A stretch of 64,000 bases of DNA, taken from positions 3,100,001-3,164,000 of the forward strand of contig CP148074.1 of assembly GCA_037482215.1 (NCBI GenBank). Direction: 5' to 3'. The position numbers were made by a program, and so were the translations under genes. Within the stretch, counting starts at the first letter, position 1. The number at the start of each line of letters is the position of its first letter. The DNA is from Pseudomonas mendocina (GTDB taxonomy: Bacteria; Pseudomonadota; Gammaproteobacteria; Pseudomonadales; Pseudomonadaceae). Under the pieces are notes generated by a model that saw only the letters and a list, made by a program, of their open reading frames with translations, did not search any database and had not been told where the DNA came from. This document shows positions 30,013 through 39,471 of the stretch, in pieces.

Positions 30013-31059
30013 ATGCCCGACCCGCACGAAAATCCCAAGCACATCCGCAATTGGTGGCTAACGCCGCTTGTAGGTGGGCTTGGCGGGTACCTGGCCAGCC
30101 TAATTGGCTGGCCATTGCCCTGGATCATCGGCTCCCTGTTGGCCGTTATTCTGTTCCGCTGTTTCGGCCCGGCCATCCGCGAAATCCCCGGCGGTCGGCA
30201 AACCGGGCAATGGCTTGTGTCCACCAGCATCGGCCTGCATTTCACTTACGAAGTATTCCAGCAGGTGATCACGCACCTGCCACTGATCATCATCGGATCA
30301 CTCGGCACACTGGCGTTAAGCCTGATCGGCATCGTCATTCTGCGCCGGGGCGGCACGGATAAAGCCACCGCGTTCTTCGCCAGCATGCCCGGCGGCGCGA
30401 CGGAAATGGTCAACATGGCGCGCGGTTACGACGCCGACTCTGCCCGAATCGCTGCGGCCCACAGCCTGCGCCTGCTGATGGTGGTGTTGCTGATTCCGGC
30501 GCTGTTCACTTGGTCGCTGCCCGCCGTGCAGCCACCTCAACCCGCCGAGGTCAACTGGCCGTGGCTGCTTGGCTTACTCTTTGCGGGTGCTGTGCTGGCC
30601 AGGGTCTGGCGACTGTTGAAGCAGCCCAGCCCGTGGATGCTTGGCCCCATCATCGTCAGTGCAACCGCCAGTGTGGTGTTTAACCTGCACTTGGGGCTGC
30701 CTTCGTGGCTCGGCCATGTGGGGCAATGGCTGATTGGTTGCGCGCTGGGCTGCCACTTCAGCCGAGAGTTCTTTCGCACTGCTCCGGCATTTATGACGCG
30801 CATCTTCGTGTTCAGCCTGCTGGCCATTGCGGGCGCTGCGCTGCTGGGGCTCGGATTGGGCTGGATCAGTGGGGTTGAGTCAGTCTCGCTGATGCTGGGC
30901 CTGATGCCCGGCGGCATTACCGAACTGAGCCTGACAGCTGAGGCCTTGCACCTGTCTGTGGCGATGGTCTCAGCCTTGCAGATATTGCGCCTGTTTCTGC
31001 AACTGTTTTTGGCAAGACCGGTGTTCAATCTGTGGCTGCGCAAGGGTGAAAAAGCCTAG
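30013..31059 (+). CDS. AbrB-family membrane protein
   Basis: A 348-residue, ten-helix inner-membrane protein of the AbrB duplication family (PF05145): two repeats, each with a glycine-rich SLIGWPLPWIIGSLL / LKQPSPWMLGPIIV segment and FFASMPGGATEMVNMARGYGAD-like / LMLGLMPGGITELSLTAEAL motifs. Homologues are misnamed ammonia monooxygenase; E. coli AbrB regulates aidB expression by an unknown route. It starts 3 bp after tctA, so it is in the opdH-tctCBA operon and may act on the same substrates, which is inference. Confidence 0.87.
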   Translation: MPDPHENPKHIRNWWLTPLVGGLGGYLASLIGWPLPWIIGSLLAVILFRCFGPAIREIPGGRQTGQWLVSTSIGLHFTYEVFQQVITHLPLIIIGSLGTLALSLIGIVILRRGGTDKATAFFASMPGGATEMVNMARGYDADSARIAAAHSLRLLMVVLLIPALFTWSLPAVQPPQPAEVNWPWLLGLLFAGAVLARVWRLLKQPSPWMLGPIIVSATASVVFNLHLGLPSWLGHVGQWLIGCALGCHFSREFFRTAPAFMTRIFVFSLLAIAGAALLGLGLGWISGVESVSLMLGLMPGGITELSLTAEALHLSVAMVSALQILRLFLQLFLARPVFNLWLRKGEKA

Positions 31060-31097
31060 CGACAATCCATGGTGGATAACCTGCTGCGCAGGCTAAT

Positions 31098-31155
31098 ACC
31101 ACCCTACACTAGGTGTACGCTCCGTAGGGTGGGTAAGGCCGAAGGCTTACCCACC
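31098..31155. repeat. REP-like inverted repeat between AbrB gene and ung
   Basis: GGTGGGTAA (31128) with GCC-GAA-GGC and TTACCCACC (to 31155) forms a long hairpin, and CCACCCTAC (31099) offers an alternative partner for GTAGGGTGG (31124). This family of extragenic elements is common in Pseudomonas. It lies between converging genes and could end transcription from both sides. Confidence 0.65.
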
Positions 31156-31177
31156 GCTGCACGTGTGACGTTGACGA

Positions 31178-31870
31178 TCAAAGCTCCGGCAACTTCCAAT
31201 CAATGGGCGCCAGGCCATTTTGTTCGAGGAATTTATTGCAGCGGCTGAAATGACCGTTACCGATAAATCCACGATGCGCAGACAACGGTGACGGATGCAC
31301 CGACTTCAACACCAAGTGCTTAGTGGTGTCGATCAGCTTTTCTTTGCTCTGGGCATGGGAGCCCCACAGTAGGAAAACCAAATGCGGCTGGTGGGCGCTG
31401 ACCACTTCGATGACCTTATCCGTAAACGGCTGCCAACCGCGACCAGCGTGCGAGCCAGCCATGGCCTGCTCCACGGTCAACGACGTGTTGAGCAGCAGCA
31501 CGCCCTGATCGGCCCAATGCTGCAAGCAACCATGGGATGGGATGTCGATGTTCAGGTCACGCTTGAGTTCTTTGTAAATGTTCACCAGTGAGGGCGGCGT
31601 TTTGACGCCCGGTTGCACCGAGAAGCACAAGCCATGCGCCTGCCCTGGGCCGTGGTACGGGTCCTGGCCGATGATCACCACCTTCACCTGATCCAACGGA
31701 GTGGAATTGAGTGCGTTGAAAATCAGCGGTCCCGGTGGGTAGATGACCTTGCCTGCTGCCTTTTCCGCCCGCAGAAAATCCCCCAGCTCCTGCATGTAGG
31801 GCTTATCGAACTCCTCGTGCAACGCCTGTTTCCATCCGGCTTCGAGTTTGACTTTATCTGCGGCGCTCAT
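31178..31870 (-). CDS. ung: Uracil-DNA glycosylase
   Basis: Family 1 uracil-DNA glycosylase that removes uracil from DNA. It has 230 residues from the ATG at 31870 (GGAG before it), with the water-activating [18 protein letters not shown] loop, the [11 protein letters not shown] segment, the [10 protein letters not shown] region and the [11 protein letters not shown] leucine loop. The frame stays open to 31930 but those 20 residues overlap the upstream regulator gene. Cytoplasmic, monocistronic. Confidence 0.96.
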   Translation of the reverse strand: MSAADKVKLEAGWKQALHEEFDKPYMQELGDFLRAEKAAGKVIYPPGPLIFNALNSTPLDQVKVVIIGQDPYHGPGQAHGLCFSVQPGVKTPPSLVNIYKELKRDLNIDIPSHGCLQHWADQGVLLLNTSLTVEQAMAGSHAGRGWQPFTDKVIEVVSAHQPHLVFLLWGSHAQSKEKLIDTTKHLVLKSVHPSPLSAHRGFIGNGHFSRCNKFLEQNGLAPIDWKLPEL

Positions 31871-31926
31871 GGCGGCTCCTGCCTGTAAAAACAAAAGCGG
31901 CACGCTAGAGCTCACCCCGCCCCAAG

Positions 31927-32808
31927 TCAACCCTGATGCAGTGCCCGATAATGGCTCGGCGCCGTGCCCACCACTTTGCGGAACAAGCGGGAGAAGTAGT
32001 ACACGTCCTCGTACCCCAACTGCTCGGCCACTTGGCGAATACTTTGGCTGCCCTCATCCAGCAGACGACAGGCGTGGGCCATCTTCAGCTGAATAAAATC
32101 CTGAATGGGCGCATGCCCAGTGAGGGCACGGTAGGTTTTGGCGAAATGAAAACGCGACAACTTGAACTGCGCCGCCAGCTCGTCGAGGTTCAGTGAGTCA
32201 TGCAAGTGTGCACGCATCACCGCATGCACTGCATCCACATCCAACACCCGCCCAGACTTAAGGGTGGTCCGCGCGGGCATCACCGCCAGTGAAGTCAGCA
32301 GCACCTGCAGTTGATGCGTCGCGTGGATAAAGTGCGGGAAATTCAGGCCCTGTTTGCGCAGCCCGAGCAACGCATCGAACTCTGCCAACAGGCGCGGTTG
32401 CACGCCAATGGACAAAATGGGACCCCGCCCGAGCGGCTGCAAATATTCCTCAACCAACTCCCCTTCGAAGTGCACCCAATAAATGGTCCAGGGCCGGTTT
32501 TCATCGGCCCCATAGGCATGGGCGAGCCCCTTGGGCAGCACCAGCAAATCGCCACCACTGACTGCTAATCGTCCATCCCCAATATCCAACCACCCCTGCC
32601 CTGAACGGCAGTAAATGATCAAATGATCCTCCGGCTGCAACCGCTGCATCCGGTGCTCGTGGGCATTCGGATAAAACCCCAGCGCGAGCGGGTAACAAGC
32701 ACTTGTCAGGCTATGACGGAGTAACTGACGGCGCAGTCGTGGGGGCGTAATAAACCGTACGCCATTGGCCGGAAGTGGCCAGCTGGATGTTTCTACTTGT
32801 TCGATCAC
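31927..32808 (-). CDS. AraC family regulator of the acyl-CoA operon
   Basis: A 293-residue AraC regulator: N-terminal cupin ([30 protein letters not shown]) and C-terminal tandem helix-turn-helix ([24 protein letters not shown] and [23 protein letters not shown]). It is divergent from the aldehyde dehydrogenase gene at 32944 and so most likely activates that operon, similar to MmsR of the valine pathway. In PAO1 the gene in this place (PA0748, as I recall) is annotated as frameshifted; here it is intact. Confidence 0.88.
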   Translation of the reverse strand: MIEQVETSSWPLPANGVRFITPPRLRRQLLRHSLTSACYPLALGFYPNAHEHRMQRLQPEDHLIIYCRSGQGWLDIGDGRLAVSGGDLLVLPKGLAHAYGADENRPWTIYWVHFEGELVEEYLQPLGRGPILSIGVQPRLLAEFDALLGLRKQGLNFPHFIHATHQLQVLLTSLAVMPARTTLKSGRVLDVDAVHAVMRAHLHDSLNLDELAAQFKLSRFHFAKTYRALTGHAPIQDFIQLKMAHACRLLDEGSQSIRQVAEQLGYEDVYYFSRLFRKVVGTAPSHYRALHQG

Positions 32809-32885
32809 TCAACACCCCACGAGCACTTCAATCCCAAGATAATCCATCCACCTACCAAGATCGTCAATCCACAAACCCGCAAAAG

Positions 32886-32901
32886 GCGCTTATAAAAGCG
32901 C
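32886..32901. promoter_or_regulatory. Dyad in the regulator-mmsA intergenic region
   Basis: GCGCTT-ATAA-AAGCGC, 42 bp before the mmsA-like start. It may be an operator or a short leader hairpin; the evidence is only the symmetry. Confidence 0.35.
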
Positions 32902-32943
32902 AAAACAACAACCGAATCCGTTGAGATTCGCTGGGAGAAAAGA

Positions 32944-34437
32944 ATGAGCAAAGTAGTCGCACAACTGATCGACGGTGAATGGTGTGAAAGTCGCAGCCGT
33001 GAATTCATCGAAGTCACCGACCCTGCCACCCAAGAAGTTCTCGCCCTTGCGCCAAAGGCCACTTCAGAAGAAATCGAAGCGGCAATTGCCAGCGCCAAAA
33101 CTGCTTTTCTGAGCTGGCGTGAAGTCCCGGTTTCAGATCGCGCCCGCCTGATGCTGCGCTATCAGCACCTGCTCAAAGAACACCAGGACGAAATCGCCGA
33201 GCTGCTGGCAAGCGAAACCGGCAAAACCCTGGCCGATGCCAAAGGTGACGTTTGGCGTGGCATTGAAGTGGTTGAACAGGCCTGCAATATTGCCAGCCTG
33301 ATGATGGGCGAGACCATGGAAAACGTCGCCCGCAATATCGACACCGCCAGCTGGATTCAACCGCTGGGCGTGTGCGTCGGTATTACCCCCTTCAACTTCC
33401 CGGCGATGATTCCCCTGTGGATGTTCCCACTGGCCATCGCGGCCGGTAACAGCTTTATCCTCAAGCCGTCCGAGCAAGACCCGCTGACCCCAAATCGCCT
33501 GGCAGAACTGTTTATCGAAGCCGGCGCGCCCAAAGGCATCCTGCAAGTGCTGCATGGCGGTCGCGAAGTGGTCGACACCCTGCTGACGCACCCTGACGTA
33601 CGCGCCATCTCCTTCGTTGGCTCCGTGCCGGTAGGCCAGCACATTTACCGCACCGGCAGCGCTCACATGAAGCGCGTGCAAGCCTTCGCCGGTGCAAAAA
33701 ACCACATGGTGATCATGCCTGACGCGAACAAGCAGCAGGTGCTGAGCAACTTGGTCGGTGCCAGCTGCGGTGCCGCCGGGCAACGCTGTATGGCCATCAG
33801 CGTCGCAGTGTTTGTCGGTGACTCCAAGCAATGGATCGGCGAACTCAAAGAACAAATGGAAGCCCTGCAACCCGGCTACTGGCGCGACGGCCACTCCGCC
33901 TACGGCCCGGTGATCAGCCAACAAGCCAAACAGCGCGTGCTGCACCTGATTGCAGAAGGTAAAGCCGAAGGCGCCGAATGCCTGCTCGATGGCAGCCATT
34001 GCACGGTTGAAGGTTATCCGAATGGCAACTGGGTCGGCCCGACCCTGTTCCGCGGCGTGACCCAGAACATGAGCCTGTACCGTGAAGAAATCTTCGGCCC
34101 AGTGCTGGTGTGCATGGAAGTGAACACGCTGGAGGAAGCCATTGAGCTGGTCAACGCCAGCCCGTATGGCAACGGTACCTCTATCTTCACCCGCTCCGGC
34201 GCAGCCGCCCGTCATTACCAGCACGCGGTAGAAGTGGGTCAGGTTGGCGTGAACGTTCCGGTTCCGGTGCCGCTGCCGTTCTTCTCCTTCACCGGCTGGA
34301 AAGGCTCGTTCTACGGCGACCTGCACGCCTATGGCAAACAAGGTGTGCGCTTCTTCACCGAAACAAAAACCGTCACCAGCCGCTGGTTTGATGAAGACGA
34401 CGTGAACGGCCCGAACCTGACCATTCAACTCAAGTAA
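32944..34437 (+). CDS. mmsA: CoA-acylating methylmalonate-semialdehyde dehydrogenase
   Basis: Aldehyde dehydrogenase of 497 residues in the MmsA branch, which oxidises (methyl)malonate semialdehyde to propionyl- or acetyl-CoA with NAD. Marks: [19 protein letters not shown], the [12 protein letters not shown] nucleotide region, [13 protein letters not shown] (characteristic of MmsA) and the catalytic Cys in [11 protein letters not shown]. First gene of a five-gene acyl-CoA operon. MmsA itself ends valine breakdown; this may be the valine copy or a paralogue like PAO1 PA0747. Confidence 0.9.
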   Translation: MSKVVAQLIDGEWCESRSREFIEVTDPATQEVLALAPKATSEEIEAAIASAKTAFLSWREVPVSDRARLMLRYQHLLKEHQDEIAELLASETGKTLADAKGDVWRGIEVVEQACNIASLMMGETMENVARNIDTASWIQPLGVCVGITPFNFPAMIPLWMFPLAIAAGNSFILKPSEQDPLTPNRLAELFIEAGAPKGILQVLHGGREVVDTLLTHPDVRAISFVGSVPVGQHIYRTGSAHMKRVQAFAGAKNHMVIMPDANKQQVLSNLVGASCGAAGQRCMAISVAVFVGDSKQWIGELKEQMEALQPGYWRDGHSAYGPVISQQAKQRVLHLIAEGKAEGAECLLDGSHCTVEGYPNGNWVGPTLFRGVTQNMSLYREEIFGPVLVCMEVNTLEEAIELVNASPYGNGTSIFTRSGAAARHYQHAVEVGQVGVNVPVPVPLPFFSFTGWKGSFYGDLHAYGKQGVRFFTETKTVTSRWFDEDDVNGPNLTIQLK

Positions 34438-34444
34438 ACCTCCA

Positions 34445-34535
34445 GCCCGGCCTTTACCCACAGTGCAAAGGCCGGGCCTCAGAGGTATAAACAGATCATT
34501 GCAGAAAGGCCACAGCCCAGCGCTGCTGGCCTTTC
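34445..34535 (+). repeat. Two successive hairpins after mmsA
   Basis: GCCCGGCCTTT / AAAGGCCGGGC (34445-34477) and GAAAGGCCA / TGGCCTTTC (34504-34535) lie in the 150-bp gap before the acyl-CoA dehydrogenase gene. The two share AAAGGCC and could pair with each other. They probably stabilise or partly end the upstream message. Confidence 0.6.
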
Positions 34536-34587
34536 AGGGATAACAAGTAAAACAAAGACCGGGCCCCACCGCCCGCGATGAGGATTT

Positions 34588-35751
34588 ATGGACTACGAAC
34601 TCAGCGACGAACAGCGCCTGCTGGTTGATAGCGCCCGCGCATTTGCCGCCCATGAACTCAGCCCCCATGCTGCGGACTGGGACCGCGACCACCACTTCCC
34701 GGTAGACGTCATTAAACGCGCTGCTGAACAGGGCTATCTAGGCCTGTACATCAACGAAGAAGATGGTGGCCTGGGCTTATCCCGCCTCAGCTCCTCACTC
34801 ATTTTCGAACAACTGGCCGCAGGCTGTGTGGCCACAACGGCGTACATCACCATCCATAACATGGCCACGTGGATGCTGGCTTCATTCGGTGATCAGAGCC
34901 TCAAAGACACCTGGCTGGACAGCCTGATCAGCGGGGAGCGGCTGGCCTCCTACTGCCTGACAGAACCTGATGCAGGGTCCGACGCTGCCCACCTGCGCAC
35001 CCGCGCCAAACGTGACGGCGACGACTACATCATCGACGGCAGCAAATGCTTTATTTCAGGTGCAGGCAGCACCGATGTATTGATCGTCATGGCACGCACC
35101 GGTGAAGACGGCGCCAAAGGCATTTCCTGCTTCCTTGTACCGGGTGATAGCGAAGGCGTGAAATACGGTCGCAACGAACTGAAAATGGGCTGGTGCGCCC
35201 AGCCCACCCGCACCATCACCTTTGAAGGTGTACGCATCCCGGCCAGCAACCGCATTGGCCCAGAAGGCATGGGCTTTGTCTACGCCATGAAAGGCCTCGA
35301 CGGTGGCCGCATCAATATCGCCAGCTGCTCCCTTGGCGCAGCGCAAGCCGCACTGGAACAGTCCCTGCGTTACGTTGATGAGCGCAAGCAATTCGGCAAA
35401 AACCTCAGCCATTTCCAGGCCCTGCAATTCAAACTGGCCGACATGCTCACCGACCTTACCGCCAGCCGGCAAATGGTCCGCCTGGCCGCGCATAAGCTGG
35501 ATCATCAACACGGTGAAGCCAGCCTCTACTGTGCCATGGCTAAACGCTTTGCTACCGACCACTGCTTTAACCTGTGCAATGAGGCCCTGCAACTGCACGG
35601 CGGTTATGGTTACCTCAACGATTACCCACTGGAACGTTGGGTACGTGACAGCCGCGTGCACCAGATTCTGGAAGGCACCAACGAGATTATGCGGGTCATC
35701 ATTGCTCGCCGCCTGCTAGAACAAGGTGGCATGCTAGATAATCTGCTCTAA
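34588..35751 (+). CDS. Acyl-CoA dehydrogenase (isobutyryl-CoA type)
   Basis: FAD acyl-CoA dehydrogenase, 387 residues, with SYCLTEPDAGSDAAHLRTRAK, the GWCAQPTRTITFEGVRIP segment and the terminal signature VHQILEGTNEIMRVIIARRLL. It makes 2-enoyl-CoA and passes electrons to ETF. Its place between a methylmalonate-semialdehyde dehydrogenase and enoyl-CoA hydratases suggests isobutyryl-CoA as substrate, although other short or branched acids are possible. Confidence 0.9.
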   Translation: MDYELSDEQRLLVDSARAFAAHELSPHAADWDRDHHFPVDVIKRAAEQGYLGLYINEEDGGLGLSRLSSSLIFEQLAAGCVATTAYITIHNMATWMLASFGDQSLKDTWLDSLISGERLASYCLTEPDAGSDAAHLRTRAKRDGDDYIIDGSKCFISGAGSTDVLIVMARTGEDGAKGISCFLVPGDSEGVKYGRNELKMGWCAQPTRTITFEGVRIPASNRIGPEGMGFVYAMKGLDGGRINIASCSLGAAQAALEQSLRYVDERKQFGKNLSHFQALQFKLADMLTDLTASRQMVRLAAHKLDHQHGEASLYCAMAKRFATDHCFNLCNEALQLHGGYGYLNDYPLERWVRDSRVHQILEGTNEIMRVIIARRLLEQGGMLDNLL

Positions 35752-35760
35752 AACAGATCG

Positions 35761-35778
35761 CGCCCGCCAACGCGGGCG
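35761..35778 (+). terminator. GC hairpin after the acyl-CoA dehydrogenase gene
   Basis: CGCCCGC-CAAC-GCGGGCG followed by only TT. It is more likely an mRNA-stability hairpin than a full terminator within the operon. Confidence 0.5.
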
Positions 35779-35804
35779 TTCAGCAATCACTGACGAGGAT
35801 CATC

Positions 35805-36623
35805 ATGTCTACCGCACTCGAAACCTACAAAACCGGCGTGTTCGACCTGACCCACAAACTGACCGTAGAAAAACACGGCCACACAGCACTGATCACCATC
35901 AACAACCCGCCAGCCAACACTTGGGACCGCGACTCTCTGATCGGCCTCAAGCAGCTGATGGAACACCTTAACCGCGACGATGATATCTACGCGCTGGTGA
36001 TCACCGGCCAAGGCACTAAATTCTTCAGCGCAGGCGCCGACCTCAACCTGTTTGCCGATGGCGACAAAGCCCGCGCCCGCGAAATGGCACGCCGCTTCGG
36101 TGAGGCTTTTGAAGCCCTACGCGATTTCCGTGGCGTCTCCATCGCCGCCATCAACGGCTACGCCATGGGCGGTGGCCTTGAGTGCGCACTGGCTTGCGAC
36201 ATCCGCATTGCCGAACGCCAGGCACAAATGGCCCTGCCAGAAGCCACCGTCGGCCTGCTGCCTTGCGCAGGCGGCACCCAACACCTGCCATGGCTGGTGG
36301 GCGAAGGTTGGGCTAAGCGCATGATCCTGTGTGGCGAACGCGTAGACGCCGAAACCGCGCAACGCATTGGTCTGGTTGAGCAAGTGGTCGACACCGGCGA
36401 AGCCCGTAATCACGCCCTGCTGCTGGCCGCCAACGTCGCGCGGCAAAGCCCGGTTGCCGTGCGCACCATCAAACCGCTGATTCAAGGTGCCCGCGAGCGC
36501 GGACCGAACTCCTGGCTGAGCGAAGAGCGTGAACGCTTTGTCGACCTTTTTGACTCTGCCGACACCCGCGAAGGCGTGAATGCGTTTCTGGAAAAACGCG
36601 ACGCCAAGTGGAACAACAAATAA
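35805..36623 (+). CDS. Enoyl-CoA hydratase, DspI-like
   Basis: Crotonase-fold protein of 272 residues with oxyanion-hole segments FSAGADLNLF and GYAMGGGLECALACDIRI and catalytic Glu in MALPEATVGLLP. In the operon it would hydrate methacrylyl- or crotonyl-type CoA. By gene order it corresponds, as I recall, to PAO1 PA0745 (dspI), whose product is required for the biofilm-dispersing fatty acid cis-2-decenoate. That parallel is synteny only. Confidence 0.88.
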   Translation: MSTALETYKTGVFDLTHKLTVEKHGHTALITINNPPANTWDRDSLIGLKQLMEHLNRDDDIYALVITGQGTKFFSAGADLNLFADGDKARAREMARRFGEAFEALRDFRGVSIAAINGYAMGGGLECALACDIRIAERQAQMALPEATVGLLPCAGGTQHLPWLVGEGWAKRMILCGERVDAETAQRIGLVEQVVDTGEARNHALLLAANVARQSPVAVRTIKPLIQGARERGPNSWLSEERERFVDLFDSADTREGVNAFLEKRDAKWNNK

Positions 36624-36637
36624 GCGGAAGCCCCACC

Positions 36638-37741
36638 ATGAATGTGCAATTTGAAACCTGTGCAGCGCAGCACGGCCAGTCCATCGGCATTGCTACGCTG
36701 GATGCAGAAAAGAGCCTGAACGCCTTGTCGATGCCGATGATTGAGGCATTGAGCGCGCAGCTCGACAAGTGGGCCGACGACCCGACCATTGCCTGCGTCA
36801 TCCTTCGCGGCAATGGCCCTAAAGCGTTCTGCGCCGGCGGCGACGTGGTGCAACTGGTGCAACAATGCCGCGAGCATCCCGGCGAAGTACCGCCGTTGGC
36901 GCGGCGCTTCTTCGAGGATGAATACCGCCTCGACTACCGCATCCACACCTACCCCAAACCGCTGATCTGCTGGGCCCACGGCCACGTACTGGGTGGCGGT
37001 ATGGGGCTGATGCAGGGCGCAGGCATTCGCATCGTGACACCGGGCAGCCGCCTCGGCATGCCAGAAGTGAACATCGGCCTGTACCCGGATGTGGGCGGCA
37101 GTTGGTTCCTCGCTCGCCTGCCGGGCAAACTCGGCCTGTTCCTCGGCCTGACCGCCAGCACCATCAACGCCCGCGACGCGCTGGATTTGAATCTGGCAGA
37201 CCGCGTTCTGCTCGACACTCAGCAAGACGACCTGATCGCAGGGCTCAGCCAACTCAACTGGCACGACAACCCACAGGCGCAGCTGCACAGCCTGCTTAAA
37301 GCCCTGGAAGATGAGGCGCGCCCATCCCTGCCGGAAGCCCAATGGCTGCCGCGCCGCGAACGCATCGACGCCCTGCTCGACCAGTCCGATGTCGCCCATT
37401 GCTGGCAAGCGCTGACCGCCCTGCAAAACGACGAAGACGCTCTGATCGCCCGCGCAGCCAAGACTCTGGCCGCAGGCTCACCGCTGACAGCTCATCTGGT
37501 TTGGGAGCAAATCAAACGTGCCCGCCACCTGTCCCTGGCCGAAGTGTTCCGCATGGAGTACGCCATGAGCCTGAACTGCTGCCGCCACCCGGAATTCCCG
37601 GAAGGTGTGCGCGCCCGCCTCATCGACAAAGACCAGAAACCACACTGGCACTGGCCGGACGTCAGCAACATCGCCAGCGGCGTCATCGACGCACACTTCC
37701 AACCCGTATGGGACGGCCCACATCCCTTAGCGGACCTGTAA
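36638..37741 (+). CDS. 3-hydroxyisobutyryl-CoA hydrolase type crotonase
   Basis: Crotonase-fold protein of 367 residues, the length of 3-hydroxyisobutyryl-CoA hydrolases rather than plain hydratases. Motifs are KAFCAGGDVVQLVQQ, HGHVLGGGMGLMQGAGIRI and MPEVNIGLYPDVGGSWFLARL. It would release 3-hydroxyisobutyrate from its CoA ester. The ATG at 36638 begins the family N-terminus; the frame is open from 36608 but that would overlap the upstream gene. Confidence 0.9.
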   Translation: MNVQFETCAAQHGQSIGIATLDAEKSLNALSMPMIEALSAQLDKWADDPTIACVILRGNGPKAFCAGGDVVQLVQQCREHPGEVPPLARRFFEDEYRLDYRIHTYPKPLICWAHGHVLGGGMGLMQGAGIRIVTPGSRLGMPEVNIGLYPDVGGSWFLARLPGKLGLFLGLTASTINARDALDLNLADRVLLDTQQDDLIAGLSQLNWHDNPQAQLHSLLKALEDEARPSLPEAQWLPRRERIDALLDQSDVAHCWQALTALQNDEDALIARAAKTLAAGSPLTAHLVWEQIKRARHLSLAEVFRMEYAMSLNCCRHPEFPEGVRARLIDKDQKPHWHWPDVSNIASGVIDAHFQPVWDGPHPLADL

Positions 37742-37771
37742 TTCACAGACACTACCGGCAGGAGAATAACA

Positions 37772-38656
37772 ATGACACACATCGCCTTTATCGGCCTCGG
37801 CCACATGGGCCTGCCTATGGCGCGCAACCTGCTCAAAGCAGGGTTTGCCGTTAAAGCTTTTGACCTGCAAAAAAACGCCGTTGAACAACTGGCCGCTGAA
37901 GGTGCCATTGCCGCCAGCAGCGCCGAGGATGCCGCACAAGGCGCCAGCGCGGTTGTCAGCATGCTGCCCGCCAGCCGCCATGTTGAGGGGCTCTACCTGG
38001 GTGAGAACGGCCTGTTCTCCAAACTGGCCCCCGGCACCTTGGTGCTGGAGTGCTCCACCATCGCGCCGGATGCCGCCCGCCATGTGCACGCAGCCGCCCG
38101 CGAACGCGGTATTGAGCTGCTGGATGCTCCTGTATCAGGCGGCACCGGCGGTGCAGCGGCCGGTACGCTGACCTTTATGATCGGCGGTGCAGCCAGCACC
38201 CTGGAAAAAGCCCGCAAGCTGTTCGAAGCCATGGGTAAAAACATCTTCCACGCAGGCCCGGAAGGTGCTGGCCAAGTCGCCAAAGTCTGCAACAACCAAG
38301 TGCTTGCCGTGCAGATGATCGCCACGTCTGAAGCCATGGCCATGGGCGTTGCCAATGGCTTGGACCCAGCCGTGCTGGCCGAGATCATGCGGCAAAGCTC
38401 CGGCGGCAACTGGACGCTGGAAAAATACAACCCGTGGCCCGGTGTCATGCCGCACGCCCCGGCATCCAACAACTACAGCGGCGGCTTTATGGCCGAACTG
38501 ATGACCAAAGACCTCGGTCTGGCTCAGGAAGCCGCACAGGCCAGTGGCAACAGCACCCCAATGGGCGCCCTTGCCCTGCAGCTGTACCGCCTGCTGATCA
38601 AACAAGGCAAAGGCAAACAGGACTTCTCAGTCGTTCAACAGCTGTTTGTCGAATAA
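37772..38656 (+). CDS. mmsB: 3-hydroxyisobutyrate dehydrogenase (MmsB family)
   Basis: NAD(P)-linked beta-hydroxyacid dehydrogenase, 294 residues: Rossmann motif FIGLGHMGLPMARNL, substrate loop DAPVSGGTGGAAAGTL and the catalytic lysine segment GAGQVAKVCNN. In this operon it turns 3-hydroxyisobutyrate into methylmalonate semialdehyde for MmsA. The PAO1 relative at this locus (PA0743) was reported to prefer L-serine, so the true substrate may differ. AGGAG lies before the ATG. Confidence 0.9.
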   Translation: MTHIAFIGLGHMGLPMARNLLKAGFAVKAFDLQKNAVEQLAAEGAIAASSAEDAAQGASAVVSMLPASRHVEGLYLGENGLFSKLAPGTLVLECSTIAPDAARHVHAAARERGIELLDAPVSGGTGGAAAGTLTFMIGGAASTLEKARKLFEAMGKNIFHAGPEGAGQVAKVCNNQVLAVQMIATSEAMAMGVANGLDPAVLAEIMRQSSGGNWTLEKYNPWPGVMPHAPASNNYSGGFMAELMTKDLGLAQEAAQASGNSTPMGALALQLYRLLIKQGKGKQDFSVVQQLFVE

Positions 38657-38670
38657 GCCCGCCCCACCAC

Positions 38671-38694
38671 ACGACGCCCCGCTCGGGGTGTCGT
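38671..38694 (+). terminator. Terminator of the acyl-CoA operon
   Basis: ACGACGCCCC-GCTC-GGGGTGTCGT (one G-T pair) followed by GCTTTA, 15 bp after the mmsB stop. The T tract is short. Confidence 0.65.
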
Positions 38695-38837
38695 GCTTTA
38701 TCGCATCCCCCTACTCACTTGCAGCTTGAGCCCAAGGTCAACACACTGGGCAAATTTGGGAATTTTGTTCCAGATAAAGTAATCTCGCAGTTTCGGGCAA
38801 GGCTGACTTCTGCCAAGAACAATAAAGGAGCGGATAA

Positions 38838-39164
38838 ATGCTGTACGCAAAGCGCGACGAACAAGGCAATCTCCAACAGGTAGAAACAGCACCCTTCGCC
38901 GGGATGACCGAAGAGCTAGCTGTCGACAGCCCTGAAGCACAAGCCTGGTACGCCCAAAACAGCCTGCTGCAACTCAAGCAAAGTGACCTGGACATGATCC
39001 GGGTACTGGAAGACTTGATCGACGCGCTGATCCGCAAAGGCGTGGTCCGTATTACTGATCTGCCAGAAGCCGCACAAAGCAAACTGATCGGCCGAAGTAA
39101 AGCGCGGGACGCCCTCGGCGGCCTCAACCGCCTGATCAACGAAGACGAATCAGGGCTGATCTAA
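38838..39164 (+). CDS. Conserved Pseudomonas protein (misnamed tryptophan synthase beta)
   Basis: A 108-residue, acidic, mostly helical protein (LLQLKQSDLDMIRVLEDLIDALIRKGVVRITDLPEAAQSKLIGRSKARDAL). Homologues in Pseudomonas are often labelled tryptophan synthase subunit beta like, but nothing here resembles the PLP fold of TrpB. AAAGGAG precedes the ATG. Its function is unknown; the conserved RITDLPEAAQSKLIGR stretch is the recognisable core. Confidence 0.8.
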   Translation: MLYAKRDEQGNLQQVETAPFAGMTEELAVDSPEAQAWYAQNSLLQLKQSDLDMIRVLEDLIDALIRKGVVRITDLPEAAQSKLIGRSKARDALGGLNRLINEDESGLI

Positions 39165-39471
39165 GCCCGGATCAAACGTCGTCTGCTTTGCGGCTAGAGC
39201 CGCACGCAGTCAGGTCGTAGGGCGGAACCGCATAGCGTTTCCGCCGTTGCGGTGTTGGCTGCGACGGCGTCCCCCGGATTACGCCTGCGGCTAATCCAGG
39301 CTACGGGGTTGGCCCGAAAGATTGCCAGATCAGCCTTCGCCTTGATGAATACCAAGACAACCGACCCTCGCCGCGTAGACTCAACGGCGCCTGACGCCTG
39401 TCATGCTATTCGCGGCTAAAGCCGCTCCCACAGAGCATTTCACTCACTGTAGGAGCGGTTTCAACCGCGAA
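39165..39471. repeat. REP-rich intergenic region
   Basis: 307 bp without a gene. It holds GGCGGAA ... TTCCGCC (39221-39245), GGATTA ... TAATCC (39276-39297, inside CCCCGGATTA / TAATCCAGGCTACGGGG) and an inverted doublet of the Pseudomonas REP core: TTCGCGGCTAAAGCCGCTCC near 39410 and GGAGCGGTTTCAACCGCGAA near 39451. These elements commonly sit between converging genes and act as terminators, mRNA 3' ends or DNA gyrase/IHF sites. Confidence 0.8.

Noticed and set aside
33133..34461. 442-codon open frame on the strand opposite mmsA
   Set aside because: It mirrors a well-conserved aldehyde dehydrogenase; the translated product is rich in His/Gly/Val with no family features, as expected from a GC-biased shadow frame.
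36482..37426. Minus-strand 314-codon frame over the crotonase genes
   Set aside because: Antisense to two crotonase genes with clear active-site motifs; no start signal or protein features.
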